From JAVBLQ01 sp031553435 (lineage in GTDB: Bacteria; Bacteroidota; Bacteroidia; Bacteroidales; Azobacteroidaceae): a stretch of 22,141 nt of DNA. Below the pieces are notes generated by a model. The model saw only the letters and a program-made list of their open reading frames with translations. It was not told where the DNA came from and did no database searches. The translations under genes were made by a program, and so were the position numbers. Where the stretch lies: NCBI GenBank assembly GCA_031553435.1, contig JAVBLQ010000148.1, positions 1 to 22,141 of the forward strand, in the 5' to 3' direction. Within the stretch, counting starts at the first letter, position 1, and each line of letters opens with the position of its first letter. This document shows positions 1-8,124 of the stretch, in pieces.

Positions 1-1193
1 CCATCTATGATTTTTATTTCGAAAGGAAGAATTTTAGCATCCTGAATTCCGGTAGATATGGTAATCTGCATTTTCATTGTATTCAGATTCACTTTTACAG
101 TGTAAATTCCATTGGTTGTAACTGTAAACTTAAAGTCGTTCGGGCTGCTTTCGTAAGGACGGTAACTCAAATCATGTTCTGTTCCGACAACAAATGGGGT
201 GTTATTAGCATCTTTCGCCACGATTGTATTACTCCAGGAACCTTTTACGTTTAAAAATTTGAATTGGTCGCCACCGTTTTCAGTACTCAAAGATCCTGTC
301 CAGGTAAATACACCATCAGAAATTTTTGTCATTTCAAGTGCGGCAGCGGGACTCCAAGCTGCAGTTGTAGCATTACCGACAATATACAATTGGGTATAAT
401 CAGGACGAGGTTCTCCTTTAGTAAATCGTACCTTCATTGTATTCAAATCTGCATTAACAGTGTATATACCTGCTTCTGTTACTTTGAATTTCTTGTCATC
501 TGATTTATATTTTAAGTCATAATCTGTATCAACAGTAAATTCATAATCGTTATCCGGATTAATTGAATTAGCCCAACTTCCTTTTGTGTTGATAAACTTG
601 AATTCATTTCCTTTTTCGGTATAAAGATTTCCATACCACTCAAATATACCTTCGGAAATTTTCACCATTGTAATCGGATTGCTGTTGTCCCAGTTTCCAT
701 TTTCATTTGTTGCGCTTCCTGCGATGTACAATTGGGTCAGATCAGGGCCATCAGGAAGAGGACCTTGCAGCGTGCAGGTCATTTTCATGGTATTCAGGTT
801 TACATAAAGCATATAAATACCGGTTTCTGTAACCTGAAATGCATTGTCGTAAGTGCCAGATCCTCCCGGATGTTCATAAATATCAACTTCTACACCGGAA
901 ATTAATTCTGTATGTCCTGCAACATCATACCTACAAGTAATGGATGGAGACCAATCGTTTTTGACAAGAAATTTAAACCTCAGTTGCCCATTATCTCCAT
1001 CAGCTTTATTTTTCAATGGCCCTGTCCAGGTGAAAACTCCATCACTTTCTTTAGTCATTGCAATTTTCTTATCGCCCGTAGTCCACTCAGCTGTAGTAGC
1101 ATTCCCAATAAGATACAAGTTTTCGTAACTGGCAGCCGAGGTAGATACCAATACAAGAAACAGGCTTAATAATAAAAGAGTCGTTTTTTTCAT
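1..1193 (-). CDS. SusE/F-like multi-domain glycan-binding protein, 3' end beyond window
   Basis: The minus-strand frame is open from an ATG at 1191-1193 to the left edge, 397 full codons without a stop, so the C-terminus is missing. Residues 1-20 form a signal peptide (hydrophobic Leu-rich core ending in STSA) with no lipobox cysteine. Three modules of about 110 residues follow, roughly 23-141, 153-258 and 266-379. Each opens with a (E/T)(N/Q)LYxxGxAT motif, has an F-W-x-G strand in the middle and closes with LNTMK(M/V). This is the pattern of the outer-membrane SusE/SusF carbohydrate-binding modules. The final TGIQDAK stretch looks like the linker that precedes a T9SS sorting tail in the neighbouring proteins, so T9SS export is inferred but not seen. 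No catalytic motif is visible in the part present. The first module and signal peptide closely resemble those of the esterase gene just upstream, suggesting duplication. Its role is probably glycan binding at or outside the cell surface. Confidence 0.85.
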   Translation of the reverse strand, partial: MKKTTLLLLSLFLVLVSTSAASYENLYLIGNATTAEWTTGDKKIAMTKESDGVFTWTGPLKNKADGDNGQLRFKFLVKNDWSPSITCRYDVAGHTELISGVEVDIYEHPGGSGTYDNAFQVTETGIYMLYVNLNTMKMTCTLQGPLPDGPDLTQLYIAGSATNENGNWDNSNPITMVKISEGIFEWYGNLYTEKGNEFKFINTKGSWANSINPDNDYEFTVDTDYDLKYKSDDKKFKVTEAGIYTVNADLNTMKVRFTKGEPRPDYTQLYIVGNATTAAWSPAAALEMTKISDGVFTWTGSLSTENGGDQFKFLNVKGSWSNTIVAKDANNTPFVVGTEHDLSYRPYESSPNDFKFTVTTNGIYTVKVNLNTMKMQITISTGIQDAKILPFEIKIID

Positions 1194-1225
1194 GATCTAA
1201 TAATTTTTAAAAATTAAACAATAAT

Positions 1226-1332
1226 TGAACTAAGAACTAAGAGTGAAGAACTAAGAATTAAATCGACAAAGTCGATCTAATCTCGTAGTGCGTAAGCCAA
1301 TTCTTAGTTCTTCACTCTTAGTTCTTAGTTCA
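1226..1332. repeat. 34-bp perfect inverted repeat made of 7-bp units
   Basis: Arms at 1226-1259 and 1299-1332 are perfect reverse complements of 34 bp, separated by 39 nt. The left arm reads as heptamers GAACTAA, GAACTAA, GAGTGAA, GAACTAA, GAATTAA starting at 1227. The spacer holds a second small hairpin, ATCGAC-AAA-GTCGAT at 1262-1276. The right arm overlaps the esterase stop codon (1325-1327). It fills most of the 131-nt gap between the esterase and the SusE/F-like gene. In the transcript it would form a very stable stem, which could act as an mRNA stabiliser, processing site or partial terminator; which of these is not known. Confidence 0.9.
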
Positions 1333-2755
1333 TATAGATTTTAAATAAGTAACTGTTTTTATCTTTCTGGATTTTAACTAAATAAATTCCTTTGTTCAGT
1401 GATGGCAAAGCATATTCTTTTTGACATTGATTTGTATTGGTATCAGTAATTGTATGTAACAGGATTCCCGAAACAGCATATAAATTGATTACAAACATGC
1501 CGGTTTCTTCCATTTCTACACATAATTTATGGTCATCATAATGTATTTTCACAAGGTCCTTTTTATCCAAAATTTTTATATTGGTAGAAGAATTACGAGT
1601 CTTAGAAAATATCCACGGTAAAAAATCTTCACGTACAAATGCATTTGTCCATGAATCATGGTCAACACCCGGGAATTCGATATATTCCACATTGGCACCT
1701 AATTCATTTAGTTTGGTATTTGCATCGCGTGAATTTTTCACAGTAACCACACCGTCTGCGCCTCCATGAAAAATACGCCAGTATATATTTTTCACATTGG
1801 CATTTAAGCGTTCTACATTTATTCCGCCACAAATCGGAACAGCAGCAGCAAATATTTCAGGAAAACGGCAAGCAATATCAAAAGTTCCCATTCCCCCCAT
1901 CGACAAACCTGTGATATAGACTCTGTCTTTATCTATATCTTCCATTTTCAGATAAGAATCTATCAATTCTTTTACCTGTTGTATGGCCGGAGCTACCGGA
2001 TAGCTAACCGGAAAAGTAGTTGCAGTATAAGAAGCCGGTTGTGAATCGAATGGCCAAAAATAGTTGGACGGACACTGTGGGAACAATACATAAGCAGGAA
2101 ATGCTTCTCTGTTTGATTTTTTTGCAAACAAATCGCCTCCGTATTTCAATTGGCCGGCATTATCAGAGCCTCTTTCTCCTGCTCCATGCAGAAAAATAAC
2201 CAAGGGGTACTTAGTATCTTTTTCTATAGATATGGGTGTTAGTTTTCTATAGTTTAGTACTGCACTGCCTGAGGTCGTGAATGTTTCTTTGGTAAAATGA
2301 TCTAAATCGGTTTCTGTATCATCGGATATTTTGGTACAGACCATTTTCATGGTGTTCAGATTTACGGTGATGGTGTAAGTGCCGCTTGAACTTACCTGAA
2401 AAGCATTGTCCTCTCCTTTTCCATCAAACAAATAGATGGATGTCTCTTGCCCGGAAACTACCATTGCATGTCCTTTGGTAGTATACTGGCAGGTAAAACA
2501 AGGACTCCAGTTTTTCCCTGTCACAAGAAATTTGAAACGGGCCTGGTTATTATCGCCACTGTCTTTGCTTCTCAAAACGCCTGTCCATCTAAAAACACCA
2601 TCGCTTATTTTCGTCAACTCGGCGGCGCCGCCGTTGTCCCATTGAAATGCGCTGTTAGTGGCGCTCCCAACAATGTACAAATTTTCATAAGCGGCAGCCG
2701 ATGAAAATTCCCATGTAAAAAATAAGGTTAAGAGTAAAAGAGTTATTTGTTTCAT
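1325..2755 (-). CDS. Secreted alpha/beta-hydrolase esterase with N-terminal SusE/F-like module and T9SS tail
   Basis: A 476-residue protein. Residues 1-21 are a signal peptide. Residues 23-141 are a SusE/F-like binding module (ENLYIVGSAT start, VNLNTMKM end). Residues about 155-385 are an alpha/beta hydrolase of the secreted esterase type (CE1 or PHB-depolymerase-like). It has an oxyanion-side LHGAGERG motif at 189-196, the nucleophile elbow GLSMGG with Ser285, a likely acid Asp334 in HGGADG, and a likely base His366 in GVDHDSW. Residues about 400-476 are a T9SS type A sorting domain ending in the KGIYLVKI strand. It probably removes acyl or other ester decorations from the target glycan outside the cell. 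It follows GH97 by 17 nt and so is co-transcribed with it. The ester it cleaves (acetyl, feruloyl or other) cannot be told from the sequence. A binding module joined to an esterase fits an enzyme that acts on polymeric glycan. Confidence 0.85.
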   Translation of the reverse strand: MKQITLLLLTLFFTWEFSSAAAYENLYIVGSATNSAFQWDNGGAAELTKISDGVFRWTGVLRSKDSGDNNQARFKFLVTGKNWSPCFTCQYTTKGHAMVVSGQETSIYLFDGKGEDNAFQVSSSGTYTITVNLNTMKMVCTKISDDTETDLDHFTKETFTTSGSAVLNYRKLTPISIEKDTKYPLVIFLHGAGERGSDNAGQLKYGGDLFAKKSNREAFPAYVLFPQCPSNYFWPFDSQPASYTATTFPVSYPVAPAIQQVKELIDSYLKMEDIDKDRVYITGLSMGGMGTFDIACRFPEIFAAAVPICGGINVERLNANVKNIYWRIFHGGADGVVTVKNSRDANTKLNELGANVEYIEFPGVDHDSWTNAFVREDFLPWIFSKTRNSSTNIKILDKKDLVKIHYDDHKLCVEMEETGMFVINLYAVSGILLHTITDTNTNQCQKEYALPSLNKGIYLVKIQKDKNSYLFKIYMN

Positions 2756-2772
2756 GATTTTTTCTGCTATGA

Positions 2773-5289
2773 TTATTTTACAATTATCTTTTTCGAATAA
2801 TTTATTCCGTCAGATTCAATGTTTACGATATAAATGCCTTTGCCGGGCACGGGAATCGTTTTGAATCCGGCAAATGTTCCACTGACAATCAACTGTCCGA
2901 CAGTATTGTACACTCTATAAGAAGTAAAATCATTTCGTTCGATAATGATATTGTTATCCAGAGAGTGGATGCCAACTAATTTATCATCTTTTACATCTTT
3001 GATTCCGGTACTTCCAGTGCCGATTTTTAAAACCGAGATTCTGTCGAGGGCCGGAGCGTAATCCGTATAATTTCCGAATTCAATTGTATTGTCGATGCCT
3101 GCCTCCAGATTCATCTGGATCGTTTTGATTCCAAGTCCTGATCCGCTTTCTGTTCCGGTACCCACAAAGGTGTATTCACTCCAGGTTTCATCTTTTCCGT
3201 TTATCTTCACATAAGCATACTTAGTTATATTTGCCATGTAGTAAAATGTAACGGCGTAAGATCCTGATTGAGGAACTCTGATTTTTTGAAATGTTATGCT
3301 TTTTCCTTTGCCTATGGAGGTTACATATTGCTTATTGGAACACAGACTGTCGTTATCCGTTTTTACAGTAACTCCGAATGGGATGATGTTATCAGCCGAC
3401 TCTGCTTCATATTTTTCAAACACAGGTTTTGCATAAGAAGAGGAAGGGGATAAAGCCATTGTTAGTCCTCCATTGTCTTTGAGAGGCAATGTAATTATAT
3501 CGGACGATGTCAGACCTTCTTTGTATTCAAACCGGATTTCAGACGGACAATCTCCATCTTTGTAGATATAGGCATTATACGTTTTCCCCGGCATTAAAAA
3601 AGAAAGATCAATTTTTGTATCTCTATTTTCGTTTGCCAATGATGCGATATACCAGTCTTCACCTTTTTTCCGGGCTATGGTGATATAGTTTTCCGGGTCA
3701 GCTTCCAGACTCTTGATATCATCCCATGTTACAGGCAGTTTTTTCAGCAATTCGGCGGCAATATTGTATCTGATATTGCCGGGAGCATCCATAATATGCT
3801 GTATACCTGATTCGAAAACAATAGAAAGCGCCAATTGATGCGCCCAGGTCGTGCCGTACAATATCCGGCCGTTCTTATCTGCAAAATCAACAGGACAATA
3901 ATCTGTGGAACCTAAAACATTTCTTATGATTGCCGAGTTAATATTATGTTCTGCTGATATGACAGCCGGACTTGTAGCGTAATATGTATTTCCTAAAACT
4001 GCTTCGGAAGTTAATAAATGAGGCCATGTTCTTTGTAAACCGGTTGGTTTCGTTGATGATTGAAAATCTAACATCAATTTTTGCCCGGAAGCTACCTGCA
4101 ACAACAAATCATATTTTTTCATCATTGTTTGAGAGTCATCTTCCCAGAAATCTATTTTTAATCCTTTCACTCCTTGCGATTTCCAGGCGGCCAATACTTT
4201 TTGAAGATCGGTTTTGTTTGCCGGCAATGTGTTTTGATTTACCCAGATAAATATTCCGATTCCTTTTGCATTGGCATAACTGATTATCTGATTCAGCGTA
4301 AATCTCTGAGTGTTTTGCCAACCGCGGTCTAATGTAAAATATTCCCAACCCATTTCTTTGGCCCAGTCGATGTATGCATAAATATTTCCGATAGTTAAAT
4401 AACCGGATGTATCTTCACCTCCATAATTCCATGCGGCTCTGCCTGGTTTTATCCATGTCAAATCTGTCATGTCGGTTGGAGCATTCAGATTTTCCAACAT
4501 TGTTGATTCGGCTATTGCATTTAGAGAGCCGATAAACAATGTTCTCCATGGCGTTTGAAAAGGAAGGGAAGAAGTCACAGATCCAGTTGGCGTATATCTG
4601 AAGGCTTGTGTTTCTTCGTTCAGTTCAAGTTGAGAAGCTGCATATTCGCCGTTGACCATTGCTTCAGTAAGTAACACATAATCAGAAGATGTTTTTGCAA
4701 ATAAAGGCAATGAAATATGTGGGTTTACACACCCTAATACTTCTAAATCAGGTTCTTCAACGATATTTTTATAGTCTTTTGAATATATCTGTGAAAATAT
4801 CCGTTCTATATTTGCAATGGCACATTCGGTTTGTTCGGAATTTATCGAAACAGTACCTGATCCATTCAACAAATATCGATATGCAATTCCTTCATTGTAT
4901 GCTCTGACTATTACCTGCATATTATATCCGGACTTACTAAAAGATACTGTTATCTCATTGCATTGATTGATATACTTACTTTTCTTTCCTGAAGGCAATG
5001 AATAATTTTCATCTATTGATTTTGATGAAACTGTATTAAACGCCAATCCTGAGGTAAAGTCTGCAAGAGAAGTATTCATCCCTAACTTTGATTTTGAGAC
5101 AATGATCCCCAAGCCTTTACTCACCTGATAGTACATGGTGGAGTTTGCATCCAACAAAAGTTCAAACTTAAGATTGCTATCCGGAGAGTTCACCCGGGCA
5201 ACCACATTATCTGCCAAAGCACTTACATTGCCGCCCAATAGTATTGCAACTATTGCAATCAGCGTGTTTTTGATTTTTCCTGTCTTCAT
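2773..5289 (-). CDS. GH97 glycoside hydrolase, retaining (alpha-galactosidase-like) type, with CBM and T9SS tail
   Basis: An 838-residue protein with a signal peptide at 1-26 (cleavage near ALA-DN). Residues about 28-275 match the GH97 N-terminal beta domain, and about 276-540 the (beta/alpha)8 catalytic barrel. Residues 541-615 match the GH97 C-terminal domain (DWYIASLANENRD and LSFLMPGKTY). About 624-757 is a CBM6/CBM35-like module opening with YEAESADN. About 762-838 is a T9SS sorting domain ending in KGIYIVNI and YSKKIIVK. In the barrel, GLKIDFWEDD carries Asp380 where retaining GH97 enzymes have their nucleophile, and TSEAVLG carries Glu429, a good acid/base candidate. SusB, the inverting alpha-glucosidase of this family, lacks that Asp. 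An alpha-galactosidase or beta-L-arabinopyranosidase is therefore more likely than an alpha-glucosidase, but this is inferred from motif comparison. Typical GH97 proteins are about 650-740 residues; the excess is the CBM and tail. Confidence 0.88.
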   Translation of the reverse strand: MKTGKIKNTLIAIVAILLGGNVSALADNVVARVNSPDSNLKFELLLDANSTMYYQVSKGLGIIVSKSKLGMNTSLADFTSGLAFNTVSSKSIDENYSLPSGKKSKYINQCNEITVSFSKSGYNMQVIVRAYNEGIAYRYLLNGSGTVSINSEQTECAIANIERIFSQIYSKDYKNIVEEPDLEVLGCVNPHISLPLFAKTSSDYVLLTEAMVNGEYAASQLELNEETQAFRYTPTGSVTSSLPFQTPWRTLFIGSLNAIAESTMLENLNAPTDMTDLTWIKPGRAAWNYGGEDTSGYLTIGNIYAYIDWAKEMGWEYFTLDRGWQNTQRFTLNQIISYANAKGIGIFIWVNQNTLPANKTDLQKVLAAWKSQGVKGLKIDFWEDDSQTMMKKYDLLLQVASGQKLMLDFQSSTKPTGLQRTWPHLLTSEAVLGNTYYATSPAVISAEHNINSAIIRNVLGSTDYCPVDFADKNGRILYGTTWAHQLALSIVFESGIQHIMDAPGNIRYNIAAELLKKLPVTWDDIKSLEADPENYITIARKKGEDWYIASLANENRDTKIDLSFLMPGKTYNAYIYKDGDCPSEIRFEYKEGLTSSDIITLPLKDNGGLTMALSPSSSYAKPVFEKYEAESADNIIPFGVTVKTDNDSLCSNKQYVTSIGKGKSITFQKIRVPQSGSYAVTFYYMANITKYAYVKINGKDETWSEYTFVGTGTESGSGLGIKTIQMNLEAGIDNTIEFGNYTDYAPALDRISVLKIGTGSTGIKDVKDDKLVGIHSLDNNIIIERNDFTSYRVYNTVGQLIVSGTFAGFKTIPVPGKGIYIVNIESDGINYSKKIIVK

Positions 5290-5316
5290 TGAAAAAATTA
5301 TTTTTCTTTCATTTTT

Positions 5317-5345
5317 GGCAAAAGGTGAAAGGCCAAGGGCAAAAG
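5317..5345. repeat. Four tandem 7-bp units at the GH3-GH97 junction
   Basis: The plus strand reads GGCAAAA, GGTGAAA, GGCCAAG, GGCAAAA and a final G, four degenerate heptamers in register. They end 3 nt from the GH3 stop codon (5349-5351). A partial reverse copy (CTTTCA followed by a T-run and GGC) lies just to the left, so a weak imperfect hairpin is possible. This is the shortest and least certain of the four heptamer clusters in the window. A functional role is not evident. Confidence 0.55.
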
Positions 5346-5348
5346 AAA

Positions 5349-8084
5349 TTATTGTACAAAAAACTTTTCCGAATACTGAGTATTATCGCAATAATAGCTT
5401 GCAATGTAAATGCCCTGACTCAAGCCTGTTGTTTCAATTGTTTCTGTGTTTTTATAATAAGAAACCTGTTGGCCGTTCAGGTCATAAACCCGTACATTTT
5501 CCGAAAAACCTGATTCTATCGTAATTTTTTCACCTGCTTTGACCACAGTAGGATTCAAACTACTTTTTTTTTTAACCTGATTAGTTTTCAGATTAGTGGG
5601 AGCGTTTTCAATGTTTATATCTGCGCTTAACTTCATATCTCTTGAAGAAACTCCTAATTCCAATTTGTAATTTCCTTCGTCGACAACAAACTTTTTACTT
5701 TCAACGCTATAATAGGAGAAAGCATCTTTTGTCAATGTCATGGTAATTGTTTTTTCTTCTCCGGGAGCTAAATATACTTTTTGGTAATTTTTCAGTTCCC
5801 TGAGCGGACGTTCTACAGGAGATCCTCCTTGTTTATTTACATACAATTGAACAACTTCGGCTCCGGCCATAGTTCCGGTGTTTTTGATTTTAAAACTTAC
5901 TTCAACAAAGTTTTCATTATCGCTTAATTTATTTGATTGCATATCTGATAATGAGAATGTTGTGTATGATAAGCCATATCCGAATGGGTATTGAACAGTT
6001 CTGTTTAATTTGTCGTATCCGCGATAACCGACAAAAACTCCTTCGGTGAATTTTACATGTTTATCTCCATCCGAATCATAATAAGAGTTGTAAACCGGGT
6101 TATCTTCCCATTTTTTCTCGAAAGTTGCCGGAAGTTTTCCCGAAGGATTCACTTCTCCCAACAATACCTGAGCCATAGCGGTTCCGGCTTCCTGGCCGCC
6201 GTACCATCCCCAGATCAAGCCTTTCAATTTAGGTTCCCAATCCTGCATATATACATTTCCTCCGGCATTGACTACAGCAACCATGGGTTTAACAGATTTT
6301 TGTGCTTCTTTCAGCAGACTTTCAACAGTTCCGGGAAGGCCAAAAGGACGTTCGCCTGCTTCGGCTTCGCTACTTGCATTGTGTCCGACAAATGCTACAA
6401 TCAGGTCGGCTTTGTTTAGTTCTGTTTCAAACCTATTATTATCCCCTTCTCTCTGGCACGAAAAATCCACAGACCCGGCGCCTCCTGCCTGAAAATATTC
6501 CAACTTAATCATATATTTTTGTCCGGCAGTCAGGGTTTTCCGGTATTTTCTTTCTCTTAATCCGCCTTCTTTGTATTCGTCGATTACTTTTGCATTGTTG
6601 ATAAATAAACGGTATCCGTCATCTCCACTGACGATAAGGTCGTATTCGCCAGTCTGAACCGGTCGGATTTCTCCTGTCCATCTTACGGAAAAATCATTTT
6701 TATTGACTTTATCCAAATCACATCCGGCAGTCCATTCAAAACCGATTCTTTTGTCAACTCGTGTAGCTACAGGAGTTCCCGATAATTCTTTATTATTGAA
6801 ATATTCGCCAAAAAGACCATTTTCCTGAGAAGTTGAAGAAGTGAATAATACATCCTGCATGTGGTCGAATTTATCGACGTATGTTACATTGATTCCTTTT
6901 TCGTTTGCGAGTTTTTTCAGTCCGTCAAAATACGTTACATAACTGAATGGTTTTACCAAACCACTACCTCCTCCGGCTGCAAAAATCAAAGCGTTGTTAC
7001 CTATTACTGCGATATTTTTTACTGTTTCTGATTTAACCGGAAGAATATTATCCTGATTTTTTAGTAATACAATACCATCTTTTGATACGTCCAAGGCTGT
7101 TTTTACTGTTACAGGGTTATTTAAAGGAATGCTTGTATCTAGTTGTTGTTTATCAAAAAATCCAAAAGCAATTAATGTGCGTAGAATATGTTTGACTTTC
7201 AGATTGATATCATCCATAGAAATTTCACCAGATGCAAGATATTTGCGTAAAGCGTCTTCGTTCTCGATTTCATTGCCGGCCATTTCGAGGTCAAGTCCGC
7301 TTTTTACAGCCGGAACACAATTGTGAGTAGATCCCCAGTCAGACATTACCAAGCCTTTGAAACCCCACTGTTCTCTTAAAACATCTTTGAGTAGCCATGG
7401 ATTTTCGGTTGTCCATACTCCGTTTAATAAATTATAACTGGACATAACTGCTCCGGTTTCTGCTTTTTGAACGGCAGCCTTGAATGCCGGAAAATAGATT
7501 TCGTTTAAGGTACGTTCATCGATATCGGAACTTACAAAGTTTCTGTCATATTCCTGAAAATTTGCTGTAAAGTGCTTGATCACTCCCATGACTCCATTGG
7601 CTTGCAATCCTTTGATATATTCTGTTGAAGTTTGAGCTGCCAGATAAGGATCTTCACCCATATATTCGAAATTACGTCCGCACATGGGAGCGCGATATAT
7701 GTTCACACCCGGACCCAGTAAAATATTCACACCTCTTGCTTTGCAATCAGAAGCTAATGCTTTTCCATATTCATAAGCTAAATCACGGTTCCATGAAGAA
7801 GCGAGCATCAATGCGCAAGGATATGCTGTAGAAGCGCCCCAGGTCCCCAAACCCTGAGGTCCATCCGACATTTTGACGGAAGGAATATTCAATCTGGGAA
7901 AAGCTCTGGTGTACATCCAATCAACACCTCCGATATAAATCAGTTTTTCATGGGTAGTCATGTTTTTCAACAGTTCATCCGCTCTTTTTTCTACTTCGGG
8001 AGTGAGCCAGGATTGCGGATATAGCTGACTTGTGATAAGTAGCAATATGGCTACTAATGTATATTTTGTCAATTTTCGTTTCAT
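5349..8084 (-). CDS. GH3 beta-glycosidase with PA14 insert, Fn3-like domain and T9SS tail
   Basis: A 911-residue protein with a signal peptide at 1-24. Residues about 27-310 form the GH3 N-terminal barrel: KMSDGPQG at 71-78, the substrate-binding VIKHF segment at 168-172, and the nucleophile Asp249 in GLVMSDWGSTH. The C-terminal alpha/beta sandwich starts near 335 (GIVLLKN) and is interrupted at about 424-545 by a PA14 domain (GLFGEYFNN start, WTGEIRPVQTGEY, DDGYRLFINN). It resumes at about 555 with an acidic stretch around SSEAEAGERP where the acid/base Glu should lie (573, 575 or 578). An Fn3-like domain spans about 725-815, and a T9SS sorting tail about 845-911 (SQGIYIASYY). PA14-containing GH3 enzymes are mostly beta-glucosidases, though beta-xylosidase and other activities occur. 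The gene starts 40 nt after the multi-CBM gene. A run of ten A (5564-5573 on the plus strand as T) encodes Lys838-840 in the linker before the sorting tail. Confidence 0.93.
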   Translation of the reverse strand: MKRKLTKYTLVAILLLITSQLYPQSWLTPEVEKRADELLKNMTTHEKLIYIGGVDWMYTRAFPRLNIPSVKMSDGPQGLGTWGASTAYPCALMLASSWNRDLAYEYGKALASDCKARGVNILLGPGVNIYRAPMCGRNFEYMGEDPYLAAQTSTEYIKGLQANGVMGVIKHFTANFQEYDRNFVSSDIDERTLNEIYFPAFKAAVQKAETGAVMSSYNLLNGVWTTENPWLLKDVLREQWGFKGLVMSDWGSTHNCVPAVKSGLDLEMAGNEIENEDALRKYLASGEISMDDINLKVKHILRTLIAFGFFDKQQLDTSIPLNNPVTVKTALDVSKDGIVLLKNQDNILPVKSETVKNIAVIGNNALIFAAGGGSGLVKPFSYVTYFDGLKKLANEKGINVTYVDKFDHMQDVLFTSSTSQENGLFGEYFNNKELSGTPVATRVDKRIGFEWTAGCDLDKVNKNDFSVRWTGEIRPVQTGEYDLIVSGDDGYRLFINNAKVIDEYKEGGLRERKYRKTLTAGQKYMIKLEYFQAGGAGSVDFSCQREGDNNRFETELNKADLIVAFVGHNASSEAEAGERPFGLPGTVESLLKEAQKSVKPMVAVVNAGGNVYMQDWEPKLKGLIWGWYGGQEAGTAMAQVLLGEVNPSGKLPATFEKKWEDNPVYNSYYDSDGDKHVKFTEGVFVGYRGYDKLNRTVQYPFGYGLSYTTFSLSDMQSNKLSDNENFVEVSFKIKNTGTMAGAEVVQLYVNKQGGSPVERPLRELKNYQKVYLAPGEEKTITMTLTKDAFSYYSVESKKFVVDEGNYKLELGVSSRDMKLSADINIENAPTNLKTNQVKKKSSLNPTVVKAGEKITIESGFSENVRVYDLNGQQVSYYKNTETIETTGLSQGIYIASYYCDNTQYSEKFFVQ

Positions 8085-8124
8085 TTGATTGTATATTTTA
8101 GTTTGTCTTTGTGTTTAATCATCA

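Noticed and set aside
1325..2755. Peptidase S9 rather than esterase
   Set aside because: There is no beta-propeller or other S9 N-terminal domain, and the size and secreted CBM-like context fit a carbohydrate esterase better; a peptidase cannot be fully excluded.
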